Origin: Intestinimonas sp.
Lineage (GTDB): Bacteria; Bacillota; Clostridia; Oscillospirales; Oscillospiraceae
DNA: 64,000 bases
NCBI GenBank assembly: GCA_022653075.1
Contig: JALCSB010000001.1
Coordinates: forward strand, 62,001 to 126,000
Reading direction: 5' to 3'
The notes below the pieces were generated by a model, which was given only the letters and a program-made list of their open reading frames with translations, ran no database searches and was not told the origin of the DNA. The position numbers were made by a program, and so were the translations under genes. This document shows, piece by piece, positions 8,275 through 16,692 of this stretch (position 1 is the first letter of the stretch; each line of letters starts with the position of its first letter).

Positions 8275-9498
8275 GTGGCAACGCTCAAATACTGGCTTTG
8301 GCTTACCACCCGGCAAGGGATGAACGCGCGGCAGCGGCTGATGATTCTGGACCACTTCGGTACGCCTGAGACCGCTTACTTTGCCGATCCGGCCGAATAT
8401 GACCTGACGCCTAGTCTGACTCCCCGTGGGCGCAAAAGCCTGGAGGACAAGTCTCTGGATAGCGCGGAGCATATTTTGGAAGCCTGCCAGCGTCTGGGCA
8501 TCCGCATCCTCACCTTGCAGGACGCGGGCTATCCTGAGCGTCTGAGGCAGATTTTTGATCCGCCGGCGGTACTTTATGTACGAGGACGCACCGTTGCCTT
8601 CGACGAGGAGGTGGCCATCGGCATGGTGGGCTCCCGTGCGCCGTCGGTTTATGGTGAGAAAATGGCCGGGAAACTGGGATTTGAAGTGGCGCGGGGCGGC
8701 GGCCTTGTAGTTTCTGGAATTGCCCGTGGGCTGGATTCCTGTGCGCTTGTGGGGGCGCTGAAAGGCGGCGGAACGGTGGCGGCCGTACTTGGCTGCGGTA
8801 TCGACGTGGTCTATCCGCCCGAAAACCACTGGCTGTATGAGGATGTGGCGGCGTCCGGCTTGCTTATCAGTGAATACCCACCCGGTACGGAACCGACCGG
8901 ATTCCATTTTCCCATACGAAACCGAATTCTGAGCGGACTGTGTCTCGGCGTTGTGGCGGTGGAAGCAGCTTTGCACAGCGGAACCCTCATCACCACCCGT
9001 CTGGCGCTGGAGCAGGACCGGGATCTGTTTGCCGTGCCCGGAAATGCCGATGCGCCCATGAGCCGCGGTACGAACCGCCTTATTCAGCAGGGAGCTGGCC
9101 TTGTGACTTGCGGATGGGATATTCTGGGGGAGTATCAGTCACAGTTTCCCGATAAGATCCGAGCGCCGGGTGGCGAACCTTTGGCGGAAGAGGCTGTGCG
9201 GCTGACGGTTTCGCATCCGGAGCCATTGCGGGAGCAGGAGCGGAAGCAAAAAACAATTGACAAGATTCCGGAAGAGGCATATATTGAACTCGATATGGAA
9301 AAAAGCGGAATTCCAGAAGAACAGTGGGAACTGTTGCAGACTTTGGATGAAAAGCCGCTGACGGCGGACGAACTGGTGGAGCTGACGCAGATCCCCGCCG
9401 GAAGAGTGCGTTCCGCTTTGACCCTGCTGCAAATTCAGGGCTATGTAGAAGAACTACCAGGCAGACGGTTTCAGACCAAGGTCCGTCTGCGTGAATGA
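8275..9498 (+). CDS. dprA: DNA-processing protein DprA
   Basis: Binds incoming single-stranded DNA during transformation and loads RecA. The 407-residue protein has an N-terminal SAM-like helical region, a central Rossmann-like DprA domain with GSRAPSVYG, SGIARGLD and FPIRNRILSGL, and a C-terminal winged-helix domain (about residues 340-400). GTG 8275 follows AAAGGAGG. The gene sits directly before topA, an order common in Firmicutes. The window also holds a ComEA-like gene (37690), but no complete uptake machinery, so competence is not shown. Confidence 0.95.
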   Translation: MATLKYWLWLTTRQGMNARQRLMILDHFGTPETAYFADPAEYDLTPSLTPRGRKSLEDKSLDSAEHILEACQRLGIRILTLQDAGYPERLRQIFDPPAVLYVRGRTVAFDEEVAIGMVGSRAPSVYGEKMAGKLGFEVARGGGLVVSGIARGLDSCALVGALKGGGTVAAVLGCGIDVVYPPENHWLYEDVAASGLLISEYPPGTEPTGFHFPIRNRILSGLCLGVVAVEAALHSGTLITTRLALEQDRDLFAVPGNADAPMSRGTNRLIQQGAGLVTCGWDILGEYQSQFPDKIRAPGGEPLAEEAVRLTVSHPEPLREQERKQKTIDKIPEEAYIELDMEKSGIPEEQWELLQTLDEKPLTADELVELTQIPAGRVRSALTLLQIQGYVEELPGRRFQTKVRLRE

Positions 9499-9522
9499 TA
9501 ACTGGACCATGGGGGTATTTTC

Positions 9523-11910
9523 GTGGCAAAAACAAACTTAGTGATTGTGGAATCGCCGGCAAAGGCCAAGACAATAGGAAAGTATTTAGGACCCGGCTAC
9601 GAGGTAAAGGCCTCCATGGGCCATGTCCGAGACCTGCCCAAGAGCAAACTGGGCATTGATGTGGAGCATGGCTTTATGCCGGACTATCAGCCCATTAAGG
9701 GGAAAGAAGAAGTTATCGACGACCTGCGCAAGGCCGCCGGTAACAGCGATAAAGTCTTTCTCGCCACCGACCCGGACCGTGAAGGAGAGGCAATTTCGTG
9801 GCATTTGAAAGAGCTTTTGAACATTCCGGATGATAAGACCTATCGCGTTACGTTTAACGAGATAACCAAAAATGTAGTGAATCAGTCCATTACCGCCCCC
9901 CGCGAGATCGATCAGGATCTGGTGAACGCCCAGCAGGCGCGCCGTATTTTGGACCGTATCGTGGGCTATCAGCTGTCCCCGCTTCTGTGGAAAAAAATTC
10001 GGAGAGGGCTGTCCGCCGGGCGCGTACAGTCGGTAGCGACCCGTCTGGTTACGGAGCGGGAAGCGGAAATCCGGGCCTTCCAGCCGCAGGAATACTGGTC
10101 GCTGAACGCGGACCTGAACCGTGTTCCACCCAACTCCGGCGTGTTCACCGCCGCGTTCTACGGCAAGGAGAAAAAACAGGAGCTGCACAGCCGGGATGAG
10201 GTGGACACAGTATCCGCAGCCGTACGCGGCGACGCGTTTACCGTGACGAGCGTAAAGCGGCAGGACCGGTATCGTTCCCCCGCGCCTCCCTTTACCACCT
10301 CTACGCTTCAGCAGGAGGCCAGCCGCAAGCTCAATATGACGCCAAGGCGTACCATGTCCGTGGCGCAGCAGCTTTATGAGGGCGTGGATATCGAGGGCCA
10401 GGGTACAGTGGGCCTTATTACCTATATGCGAACCGATTCCCTGCGGCTGTCGGAGGAGGCGCTGGCCGCCGCCAAACAGGTCATTCTGGGGCGCTATGGT
10501 GCCTCGTATTATCCACCTGAAACCCGGCGTTACAAGACAAAATCCGGTGCGCAGGATGCTCACGAGGCCATTCGTCCTTCTGATGCGGCCCTGTTTCCCG
10601 AAGATATTAAAAAGAGCCTGACTAACGAGCAGTACCGCCTGTACAAGCTTATTTGGAGCCGGTTCCTCTCCTGCCAGATGGCAAACGCCGTCTATGACAG
10701 CGTGGCTATTGAGGCCGCCAGCGCGGGTTACCGTTTCCGCGCCAATCATTCCTCCCTCAAATTTTCCGGTTACACCGCCGTCTATGTGGAGGGGAAAGAT
10801 GAGGACGAGGAGGTCAGCCAGTCGCCTCTGCCCGATTTGAAGCAGGGGGAGCCGCTGAATCTTCGCGATCTCAAGCCGGAGCAGCACTTTACGCAGCCGC
10901 CTGCACGCTACACCGAGGCGACCCTTATCCGCGCACTGGAGGAAAAAGGAATCGGCCGCCCGTCCACCTATGCCCCTACGATCTCCACGATCATGGACCG
11001 GGAATATGTGGTCAAAGAGGGAAAATACCTGCGCACGACACCTCTGGGCGAGGTGGTGACCGGCCTTATGAAAGATAAGTTTCCCGATATCGTGGACCCG
11101 GCTTTCACGGCTCACATGGAGGGAGAGCTGGACGGCATCGAGGCTGGCAAAGAGAAATGGCGGGATGTACTGGCACGGTTTTATGGTGAGTTCAGCGCTG
11201 AGCTGAATAAAGCGGAGAGCGAACTGGATGGAGAACGCATCAAGATTCCCGACGAGGTCTCCGATGAGGTTTGCGACGTATGCGGCCGGCGGTTGGTGGT
11301 TAAGTCCGGCCGGTTTGGCCGCTTCTTGGCCTGTCCCGGCTATCCGGAGTGTACCTTTACGAAACCGCTTGTGATTGAGATGCCCGGTAAGTGCCCCAAA
11401 TGCGGCGGTCGGATTTTGAAAAAAACCTCTAAAAAAGGTTACACGTATTATGGGTGTGAGCATAACACCGACAAGGATGAGCAGAAACACTGTGATTTCA
11501 TGACCTGGGATGTGCCGGTAAAGGACAACTGCCCTGAGTGTGGGCAGACTATGTTTAAAAAGTCCGGCCGCGGGTTCCGGAAGCCGTTCTGCATTAATGA
11601 AAAGTGTCCGAACTTTACGCCGGAGGAAAAGCGGGGCGGATATCGAAAAAAAACCGCTGACGCAAAGCCTGGCGATAAGGCCGACGCGGAACATGCGGCT
11701 GATGCCGGAAAGGCCACAGAGAAAGGAAAGAAAAATCCGGCTCCGGGAAAGAAGCGGACGGCGAAAAAATCTGTGGCAAAGAAACCCGCGGGAAAAAAGA
11801 CCGCCTCGGGGAAAAAGCCGGCGTCCAAGGCCGTCACAGCGCGGAAAGCCGGGGAAAAGACAACCGCGGCAAGAAAAACGGCGGCAAAGAAGCCCACTGA
11901 AGAGATATGA
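9523..11910 (+). CDS. topA: DNA topoisomerase I with three zinc ribbons and basic tail
   Basis: Type IA topoisomerase that relaxes negative supercoils behind RNA polymerase. The Toprim domain starts at residue 5 (VESPAKAKTIGKYL) and contains DPDREGEA. The catalytic tyrosine lies in GLITYMRTDSLR, near residue 300. Three C-terminal zinc ribbons are visible as Cys-pair sets: CDVCG...CPGYPEC, CPKCG...C...C, and CPECG...CINEKC. The last 75 or so residues are a Lys/Ala/Pro-rich tail built from AKK-type units, like the basic tails of some topoisomerases and histone H1-like proteins. Start is GTG 9523. The stop overlaps trmFO. Confidence 0.96.
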   Translation: MAKTNLVIVESPAKAKTIGKYLGPGYEVKASMGHVRDLPKSKLGIDVEHGFMPDYQPIKGKEEVIDDLRKAAGNSDKVFLATDPDREGEAISWHLKELLNIPDDKTYRVTFNEITKNVVNQSITAPREIDQDLVNAQQARRILDRIVGYQLSPLLWKKIRRGLSAGRVQSVATRLVTEREAEIRAFQPQEYWSLNADLNRVPPNSGVFTAAFYGKEKKQELHSRDEVDTVSAAVRGDAFTVTSVKRQDRYRSPAPPFTTSTLQQEASRKLNMTPRRTMSVAQQLYEGVDIEGQGTVGLITYMRTDSLRLSEEALAAAKQVILGRYGASYYPPETRRYKTKSGAQDAHEAIRPSDAALFPEDIKKSLTNEQYRLYKLIWSRFLSCQMANAVYDSVAIEAASAGYRFRANHSSLKFSGYTAVYVEGKDEDEEVSQSPLPDLKQGEPLNLRDLKPEQHFTQPPARYTEATLIRALEEKGIGRPSTYAPTISTIMDREYVVKEGKYLRTTPLGEVVTGLMKDKFPDIVDPAFTAHMEGELDGIEAGKEKWRDVLARFYGEFSAELNKAESELDGERIKIPDEVSDEVCDVCGRRLVVKSGRFGRFLACPGYPECTFTKPLVIEMPGKCPKCGGRILKKTSKKGYTYYGCEHNTDKDEQKHCDFMTWDVPVKDNCPECGQTMFKKSGRGFRKPFCINEKCPNFTPEEKRGGYRKKTADAKPGDKADAEHAADAGKATEKGKKNPAPGKKRTAKKSVAKKPAGKKTASGKKPASKAVTARKAGEKTTAARKTAAKKPTEEI

Positions 11911-13214
11911 GCATGGAGCAGGTGATGGTAATCGGCGCGGGGCTTGCCGGTTGTGAAGCCGCATGGCAGCTGGCTCAGCGGGGAATCCCGGTGCTTTTGC
12001 GGGAGATGAAACCCCAGAAAATGACGCCCGCCCACCACAGCACAGATTTCGGTGAGCTGGTCTGCTCCAATTCCCTGCGTTCAGACCAGATAGAGAATGC
12101 GGTGGGCCTTCTCAAAGAGGAACTGCGGCGCGGCGGTTCTCTCATTCTTGCCTGTGCCGACGCTACCCGCGTGGAGGCGGGCGGCGCGCTGGCAGTGGAC
12201 CGCACGGGATTTTCCGCACTGATCACGGAAAGGATCAAGAGCCACCCCTTGATTACGGTTTTGGAGGGAGAAGTCGCCGAAATCCCGAAGGAGGGACAGG
12301 TGGTAATTGCCACAGGGCCGCTGACCTCACAGGCACTGTCGGAACGAATCGCGGATCTGTTCCCGGGTATGGACTACCTAAGCTTCTATGATGCGGCCGC
12401 TCCGCTGGTCACCTTTGAAAGCGTAAATATGGAACATGCCTGGTTTGCCTCACGGTACGATAAGGGAACGGCCGATTATATCAACTGCCCGCTGACCGGG
12501 GAAGAATACGACGCTTTCTGGCGGGCTTTGTGTACCGCGCAGGAGGCGCCTGTCCATGGTTTTGAGGATAAAAGCGTTTTTGAAGGCTGCATGCCGGTGG
12601 AGGTTATGGCACGGCGCGGACGACAGACCCTGTGCTATGGCCCGCTGAAACCCCGGGGCCTTCGGGACCCGAAAACGGGGCAGGAGCCGTTTGCCGTGGT
12701 TCAGCTGCGCCGGGACAACCGGGAGGGTTCAATCTACAATTTGGTTGGCTTTCAGACCCATCTGCGGTTTCCCGAGCAGAAGCGGGTCTTTTCTATGATT
12801 CCAGCGCTGCAAAATGCAGAATTTGTGCGCTATGGCATCATGCACCGGAATACCTATCTGGACTCGCCCCGCCTGCTGGACCGGTATTACCGGGTACGAG
12901 GCAGCCGGCGGCTCATGTTCGCCGGCCAGATCACGGGCGTGGAGGGCTACGTGGAGTCCACGGCCTCCGGCTTTTTGACCGGTGTGGAGCTGGCACGGCG
13001 GCTGCTGGGACAGCCCCCGGCAGATTTCCCACAGGAGACCGCCGTCGGAGCACTGGCGCTGTATGTAAGTAATGAGAGCATAGTGCAGTTTCAGCCGATG
13101 AACATTAATTTCGGCATTATCCCACCATTGGACCATCGGGTGAAGGGGAAGAGAAACAAAAACGCGGAGCTGTCTCAGCGTGCACTGGAGGCCTTGGCGC
13201 GGCTGGATTTTTAA
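11907..13214 (+). CDS. trmFO: Folate-dependent tRNA (uracil-54-C5)-methyltransferase
   Basis: FAD enzyme that makes ribothymidine at position 54 of tRNAs using methylenetetrahydrofolate. The 435-residue length is standard. The dinucleotide-binding motif GAGLAGCEAAWQLA is at the N-terminus, followed by HHSTDFGELVCSNSLR, a strong family signature, and GQITGVEGYVESTASG near residue 340. ATG 11907 overlaps the topA stop; ATG 11913 is a possible alternative that would shorten it by two residues. The topA-trmFO order is widespread in Firmicutes. Confidence 0.96.
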   Translation: MSMEQVMVIGAGLAGCEAAWQLAQRGIPVLLREMKPQKMTPAHHSTDFGELVCSNSLRSDQIENAVGLLKEELRRGGSLILACADATRVEAGGALAVDRTGFSALITERIKSHPLITVLEGEVAEIPKEGQVVIATGPLTSQALSERIADLFPGMDYLSFYDAAAPLVTFESVNMEHAWFASRYDKGTADYINCPLTGEEYDAFWRALCTAQEAPVHGFEDKSVFEGCMPVEVMARRGRQTLCYGPLKPRGLRDPKTGQEPFAVVQLRRDNREGSIYNLVGFQTHLRFPEQKRVFSMIPALQNAEFVRYGIMHRNTYLDSPRLLDRYYRVRGSRRLMFAGQITGVEGYVESTASGFLTGVELARRLLGQPPADFPQETAVGALALYVSNESIVQFQPMNINFGIIPPLDHRVKGKRNKNAELSQRALEALARLDF

Positions 13215-13289
13215 AGAAGGCATCGCAACAGAAAAAGAGATGCTTCGGACAACGGCGGTTTGGAGCAATTTGGAATGGAGTGTTAGCGT

Positions 13290-14345
13290 ATGAAGATCAT
13301 CGTGGACGCCATGGGGGGCGACAATGCGCCTGAGTGTAATGTCCGGGGCGCGCTGAATGCCATCAAGGAATACGGTGTGGAGATCATTCTGGTGGGCCGC
13401 GGAGAGGATATCCTTGGCACGTTGGCCGATGAAGGAATCGGCGACCTGCCCGCCGGGCTGGAGATCGCACACGCCAATCAGGTCGTGGAGATGAGCGACA
13501 ATCCCGCCACCGCCTTTAAGGAGAAGAAAGACTCCTCGCTGACTGTGGGACTTAATCTGCTGAAAAATGGAAACGGCGATGCGTTTGTCTCAGCCGGGAG
13601 CACCGGCGCACTTCTCTCCGCTGCCACGCTGCTGGTGCACCGGATTAAGGGCATCCGCCGGGCGGCTATGGCACCGGTGGTTCCCACGGGCGGCGGAGGT
13701 GCGGTACTTATCGACTGCGGGGCCACTGCCGAGGGCACGCCCGAGTATCTACTTCAGTTTGCGTTCATGGGTTCCTATTATGCCGAGCATGTGCTGGGGC
13801 GTCCGGAGCCGCGGGTAGGCCTTCTCAACATCGGTGCAGAGCCGTCCAAGGGTACCGAGCTGCAGCGGCAGGCCCATGAGCTGCTGACCAAGGCTGGCAC
13901 GGAAGGGCGTATTCACTTTGTGGGCAATGTGGAGGCACGGGAGGCCGTGCAGGGCTCCGTGGACGTGATTGTATCCGACGGTTACTCCGGAAATATTTTT
14001 CTTAAAACCATGGAGGGGACCGGACTGTTTCTGGCCCAGAAAATGAAAACCATGTTTATGAAAAATACAAAGAGCAAACTGGCCGCCCTATTGGTCGCGG
14101 ACGGGATTCGTGACATCAAAAAGACGCTGGATTCCGGCGAGGTGGGCGGGACCGCTCTGGTGGGGATCAGCAAGCCGGTCATAAAGGCCCATGGCTCCTC
14201 TGACGCGTTCGCTATCAAAAACGCTATTCGGCAGGCCTGTACTTTTGCCAACTCGGGACTGATCGAGGATATCACTGAAAATATTGAATATATGCGGCTT
14301 CCTGTTCCAGCCAAAAATGGGAACAACGACCAGAGTACACTCTGA
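13290..14345 (+). CDS. plsX: Phosphate acyltransferase PlsX
   Basis: Converts acyl-ACP to acyl-phosphate, the first step of phospholipid synthesis by the PlsX/PlsY route. The 351-residue protein begins with the characteristic IIVDAMGGDNAP and contains SAGSTGALLS and VSDGYSGNIFLK. TGGAGTG upstream of ATG 13290 serves as ribosome binding site. acpP follows, so the enzyme and its acyl carrier are neighbours. I see no FapR-like operator, and fapR itself is not in the window. Confidence 0.96.
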   Translation: MKIIVDAMGGDNAPECNVRGALNAIKEYGVEIILVGRGEDILGTLADEGIGDLPAGLEIAHANQVVEMSDNPATAFKEKKDSSLTVGLNLLKNGNGDAFVSAGSTGALLSAATLLVHRIKGIRRAAMAPVVPTGGGGAVLIDCGATAEGTPEYLLQFAFMGSYYAEHVLGRPEPRVGLLNIGAEPSKGTELQRQAHELLTKAGTEGRIHFVGNVEAREAVQGSVDVIVSDGYSGNIFLKTMEGTGLFLAQKMKTMFMKNTKSKLAALLVADGIRDIKKTLDSGEVGGTALVGISKPVIKAHGSSDAFAIKNAIRQACTFANSGLIEDITENIEYMRLPVPAKNGNNDQSTL

Positions 14346-14363
14346 AAAAATCAGGGAACCCTA

Positions 14364-14392
14364 TTGACAGGTAGAAAAAATGTCCCTATTAT
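14364..14392 (+). promoter_or_regulatory. Promoter for acpP
   Basis: TTGACA at 14364-14369, a 17-bp spacer and TATTAT at 14387-14392, just after plsX. acpP can thus be expressed at a higher level than plsX. Confidence 0.8.
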
Positions 14393-14442
14393 GTGAAGGG
14401 ACCCAAACAGGGGATATACCGAGTGCAAAGGAGCCGAGAGTC

Positions 14443-14679
14443 ATGATTTTCGAAAAGCTGAAACAGTTGATTTCAGAACAATTTGGCGTTGAACCCAATA
14501 CTATTACAATGGATACGACGTTTGAGGATGATCTGGGGGCGGATTCCCTGGATATCGTTGAACTCTCCATGGCTTTGGAGGAAGAATTTGGGGTTGAAGA
14601 ACTGAGCGAGGAGGAGATTGCCTCCATTACCACCATCGGTGATCTGGTTCGCTTTTTACAGAATAAGCTGGATGACTGA
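14443..14679 (+). CDS. acpP: Acyl carrier protein
   Basis: A small acidic protein that carries growing fatty acids on a phosphopantetheine arm. The 78-residue product has the attachment serine in GADSLDIVEL, near residue 37. An open frame extends upstream to 14380, but that codon lies inside the promoter; AAAGGAG at 14427-14433 is placed for ATG 14443. It lies between plsX and rnc, the usual Firmicutes order, and has its own promoter. A long structured non-coding stretch follows. Confidence 0.96.
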   Translation: MIFEKLKQLISEQFGVEPNTITMDTTFEDDLGADSLDIVELSMALEEEFGVEELSEEEIASITTIGDLVRFLQNKLDD

Positions 14680-14684
14680 GTGGA

Positions 14685-14764
14685 TGCTCCGGGTTCCCCA
14701 GTCCTGGAACCCGAAGCACCAGGGGCCAATTCGTCAATGCCGGGAGCGGTAGGCGATTGGTCCC
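14685..14764 (+). ncRNA. Candidate structured RNA after acpP
   Basis: Two consecutive stable stems follow acpP. The first pairs TGCT and CGGGTTCC (14685-14697) with GGAACCCG and AGCA (14706-14718). The second pairs GGGGCCAAT (14722-14730) with ATTGGTCCC (14756-14764). A terminator lies about 80 bases further on. I could not match this to T-box, SRP RNA, 6S RNA or another known family. It could be a 3' UTR-derived small RNA or an rnc attenuator. Confidence 0.35.
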
Positions 14765-14842
14765 TGTTTATTCCAACGCCTGATCAGCAGCGGGTCCGAT
14801 CCGCTTTTGCGGGCGAAGGAGGAGAGTACCTTTCCATGAGCT

Positions 14843-14874
14843 GAGACTCTGCGTGGGCGGGGTCTCGCTTTTTT
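14843..14874 (+). terminator. Terminator between acpP and rnc
   Basis: Stem GAGAC/GTCTC, extended by weaker inner pairs, followed by CGCTTTTTT. It would end acpP transcripts or regulate read-through into rnc. Confidence 0.7.
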
Positions 14875-14905
14875 ACGTACCCAGACAATTTTTGGACGTG
14901 GGTTC

Positions 14906-14943
14906 ATCAAGATGCTTTGGGTGATGGTCCGGAGCACCTTGAT
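14906..14943 (+). other. Hairpin just upstream of rnc
   Basis: ATCAAGATGCT (14906-14916) pairs with AGCACCTTGAT (14933-14943) with one mismatch, 29 bases before the rnc start. RNase III genes in other bacteria are known to autoregulate by cleaving a hairpin in their own leader, and this element is placed where such a site would be. That role is inference. Confidence 0.4.
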
Positions 14944-14972
14944 GTGCCTGCCGTAAGCAAGGAGACAGAACG

Positions 14973-15662
14973 ATGAAAAAACTGCAAGAGATTTTGGGCT
15001 ATACCTTTCACAACCCCCGACTGCTGCATAACGCGCTGACGCACAGTTCCTATGCCAACGAGAACCGCACGGCCGGCGAGACCAGCAATGAGCGGCTGGA
15101 ATTTTTGGGTGATTCCGTTTTGGGTATGGTGGTGGCGGATTATCTGTACCGGGGCCATCCGAACATGCCGGAAGGGGAGCTGACGCGTACCCGGGCCGCG
15201 CTGGTATGCGAGGACAGCCTGGTGGAAGTGGCCAGAAAGTGGAATTTGGGCACTTATTTGCGTCTGGGCAAAGGCGAGGATGCCGGCGGAGGCCGTCAGC
15301 GCCCTTCCATCCGGGCCGACGCTGTAGAGGCCGTAATCGCGGCCGTCTATCTGGACGGTGGGGTAGACAGCGCCCGGAATCTGATTACGCGATTCATCCT
15401 GACCAATAATGACCGCGAGCAAGACGGCTTGGACCGCGATTATAAGACGGCGCTTCAGGAGCTGGTGCAGCGGGAGAGCGGTCGGGTATTGGAGTACCGC
15501 CTGATGGGCGAAAATGGGCCGGACCATGCCAAAATATTCACCGTGGCAGTCTATCTGAACGGGACATCCATCGGTTCCGGCGAGGGCCGGAGCAAAAAGG
15601 AGGCGGAGCAGGCCGCCGCCCGTGCCGGCATCCAGCGGCTCACCGAAGCAGAGGGAAAATAA
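14973..15662 (+). CDS. rnc: Ribonuclease III
   Basis: Cleaves double-stranded RNA in rRNA precursors and regulatory duplexes. The 229-residue protein has the catalytic RNase III domain with the signature ERLEFLGDSVLG (about residues 42-53) and the second acidic pair around ADAVEAVIAAVYLDGG, then a C-terminal double-stranded RNA-binding domain ending with KKEAEQAAARAGIQRL. AAGGAG precedes ATG 14973. In many Firmicutes rnc is followed directly by smc and ftsY; here a carbohydrate block separates them. Confidence 0.97.
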   Translation: MKKLQEILGYTFHNPRLLHNALTHSSYANENRTAGETSNERLEFLGDSVLGMVVADYLYRGHPNMPEGELTRTRAALVCEDSLVEVARKWNLGTYLRLGKGEDAGGGRQRPSIRADAVEAVIAAVYLDGGVDSARNLITRFILTNNDREQDGLDRDYKTALQELVQRESGRVLEYRLMGENGPDHAKIFTVAVYLNGTSIGSGEGRSKKEAEQAAARAGIQRLTEAEGK

Positions 15663-15690
15663 GGTGGGAGCGAACCCACGTGGAAAGATG

Positions 15691-15730
15691 AAAGCGCGGC
15701 GCCGGACTGGATCCGGCGCCGCGCTTTTGA
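15691..15730. terminator. Bidirectional terminator between rnc and DeoR gene
   Basis: A perfect 15-bp stem (15691-15705 with 15713-15727), very GC-rich, bounded by AAA and TTTT. It lies between convergent genes, so it can serve both. Confidence 0.85.
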
Positions 15731-15741
15731 CCGTTCGTTCA

Positions 15742-16491
15742 TTAAGCGATGACAACTTTGGGGCCGCAGCGTGTGATGATATCGCGCTGTGCAGGAGAGA
15801 TATTATCATCTGTAATCACAGTGTCCACGTCGGAAAGCGGAAGTGCGGAGGCAACCGCGCTTCCGCCGATCTTATCCGAGGAGGTAAGTACGATCATTTT
15901 CCGGGCCGATTCCGACATGGCGCGCACCACTTCGGCACGGAACAGATTGATGGTGGAAATGCCCTTGTCCACGCTGACGGCATCCGCACCAATAAAGCAT
16001 TTGTCCACCGCAAACTGTGACAGACCAAGCTTGGTGAGCGGCCCAACATTGGCCTCCGCATCGTGCTGAAAAGAGCCGCCTAATAAAACCACGTCCAGAG
16101 AGGCATGGCTGCGGACAAAATTGCACAGAAACACAGAATTGGTAATAATGGTAATACGGCGCTTGGACGCCAGTTCACGGGCCAGCAGGGAACAGGTGGA
16201 GCCCGTTTCAATGATGACGGTCTCCCCATCCGTGACCATAGAGGCGGCACACTGCGCGATGCGCTGCTTCTGTTCATAATTGTTCCACATGCGGGTGGAG
16301 GTGTCATAACCGTTATCCACCGCCACGGCACCACCGTGCGTACGTTTCAGGACGCCCTGCTCCTCCAGCTTTTTCAGGTCCTGGCGGACGGTGACCAGTG
16401 AAACACCAAACTGCCCGGTCAGCTCGCTGACGCTGACGCGGTCGCGGCTCTGGAGCAGCTCGATAATTTTTAATTGCCTGTCATTGAACAC
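15742..16491 (-). CDS. DeoR-family transcriptional regulator
   Basis: A repressor of the sugar-phosphate-sensing DeoR/GlpR family. The 249-residue protein has an N-terminal winged helix (VSELTGQFGVSLVTVRQDLKKLE, about residues 20-42, then the RTHGGA wing) and a C-terminal DeoR sensor domain with the phosphate-binding-like segments ETGSTC and IGADAV. The start is GTG 16491, with GGGAGG eight to nine bases upstream. It is divergent from the transketolase genes, so it probably controls them and itself; the inducer is unknown. Confidence 0.92.
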   Translation of the reverse strand: MFNDRQLKIIELLQSRDRVSVSELTGQFGVSLVTVRQDLKKLEEQGVLKRTHGGAVAVDNGYDTSTRMWNNYEQKQRIAQCAASMVTDGETVIIETGSTCSLLARELASKRRITIITNSVFLCNFVRSHASLDVVLLGGSFQHDAEANVGPLTKLGLSQFAVDKCFIGADAVSVDKGISTINLFRAEVVRAMSESARKMIVLTSSDKIGGSAVASALPLSDVDTVITDDNISPAQRDIITRCGPKVVIA

Positions 16492-16564
16492 AGATGTGTT
16501 CCTCCCTTAATTCTGATTCGCTTTACGGCTTGCGAAAAGCCGTCAACATTCTATCCTTTAGCAT

Positions 16565-16666
16565 AACCTAAGTTTATTCAAAACGCAAGTGATTTCACTT
16601 TCCTAAGTGTGAAGAATCCTCTTGCAACGGAACAGAAGCTGGATTATACTATCAGTATCTTAGGTT
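16565..16666. promoter_or_regulatory. Repeated CCTAAG/CTTAGG motifs, possible DeoR operators
   Basis: AACCTAAG (16565-16572), CCTAAG (16602-16607) and, inverted, CTTAGGTT (16659-16666) occur in the 200-base region between the DeoR gene and the transketolase genes. The third copy overlaps the predicted transcription start. Binding by the neighbouring repressor is inference. Confidence 0.4.
16622..16650 (+). promoter_or_regulatory. Promoter for the transketolase operon
   Basis: TTGCAA at 16622-16627, a 17-bp spacer and TATACT at 16645-16650, giving a start around 16657, upstream of the chosen ATG 16693. Confidence 0.7.
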
Positions 16667-16692
16667 TTCGCCAGAACGAAAGGATTGATTCG

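Noticed and set aside
9586..11964. A 792-codon minus-strand open frame opposite topA
   Set aside because: It is a shadow frame caused by codon bias of topA; the plus-strand protein has all topoisomerase motifs, and the minus-strand translation has low-complexity, non-familial sequence.
14685..14764. SRP RNA, 6S RNA or T-box before rnc
   Set aside because: None of the conserved sequence cores of these RNAs is visible; the stems alone do not identify a family.
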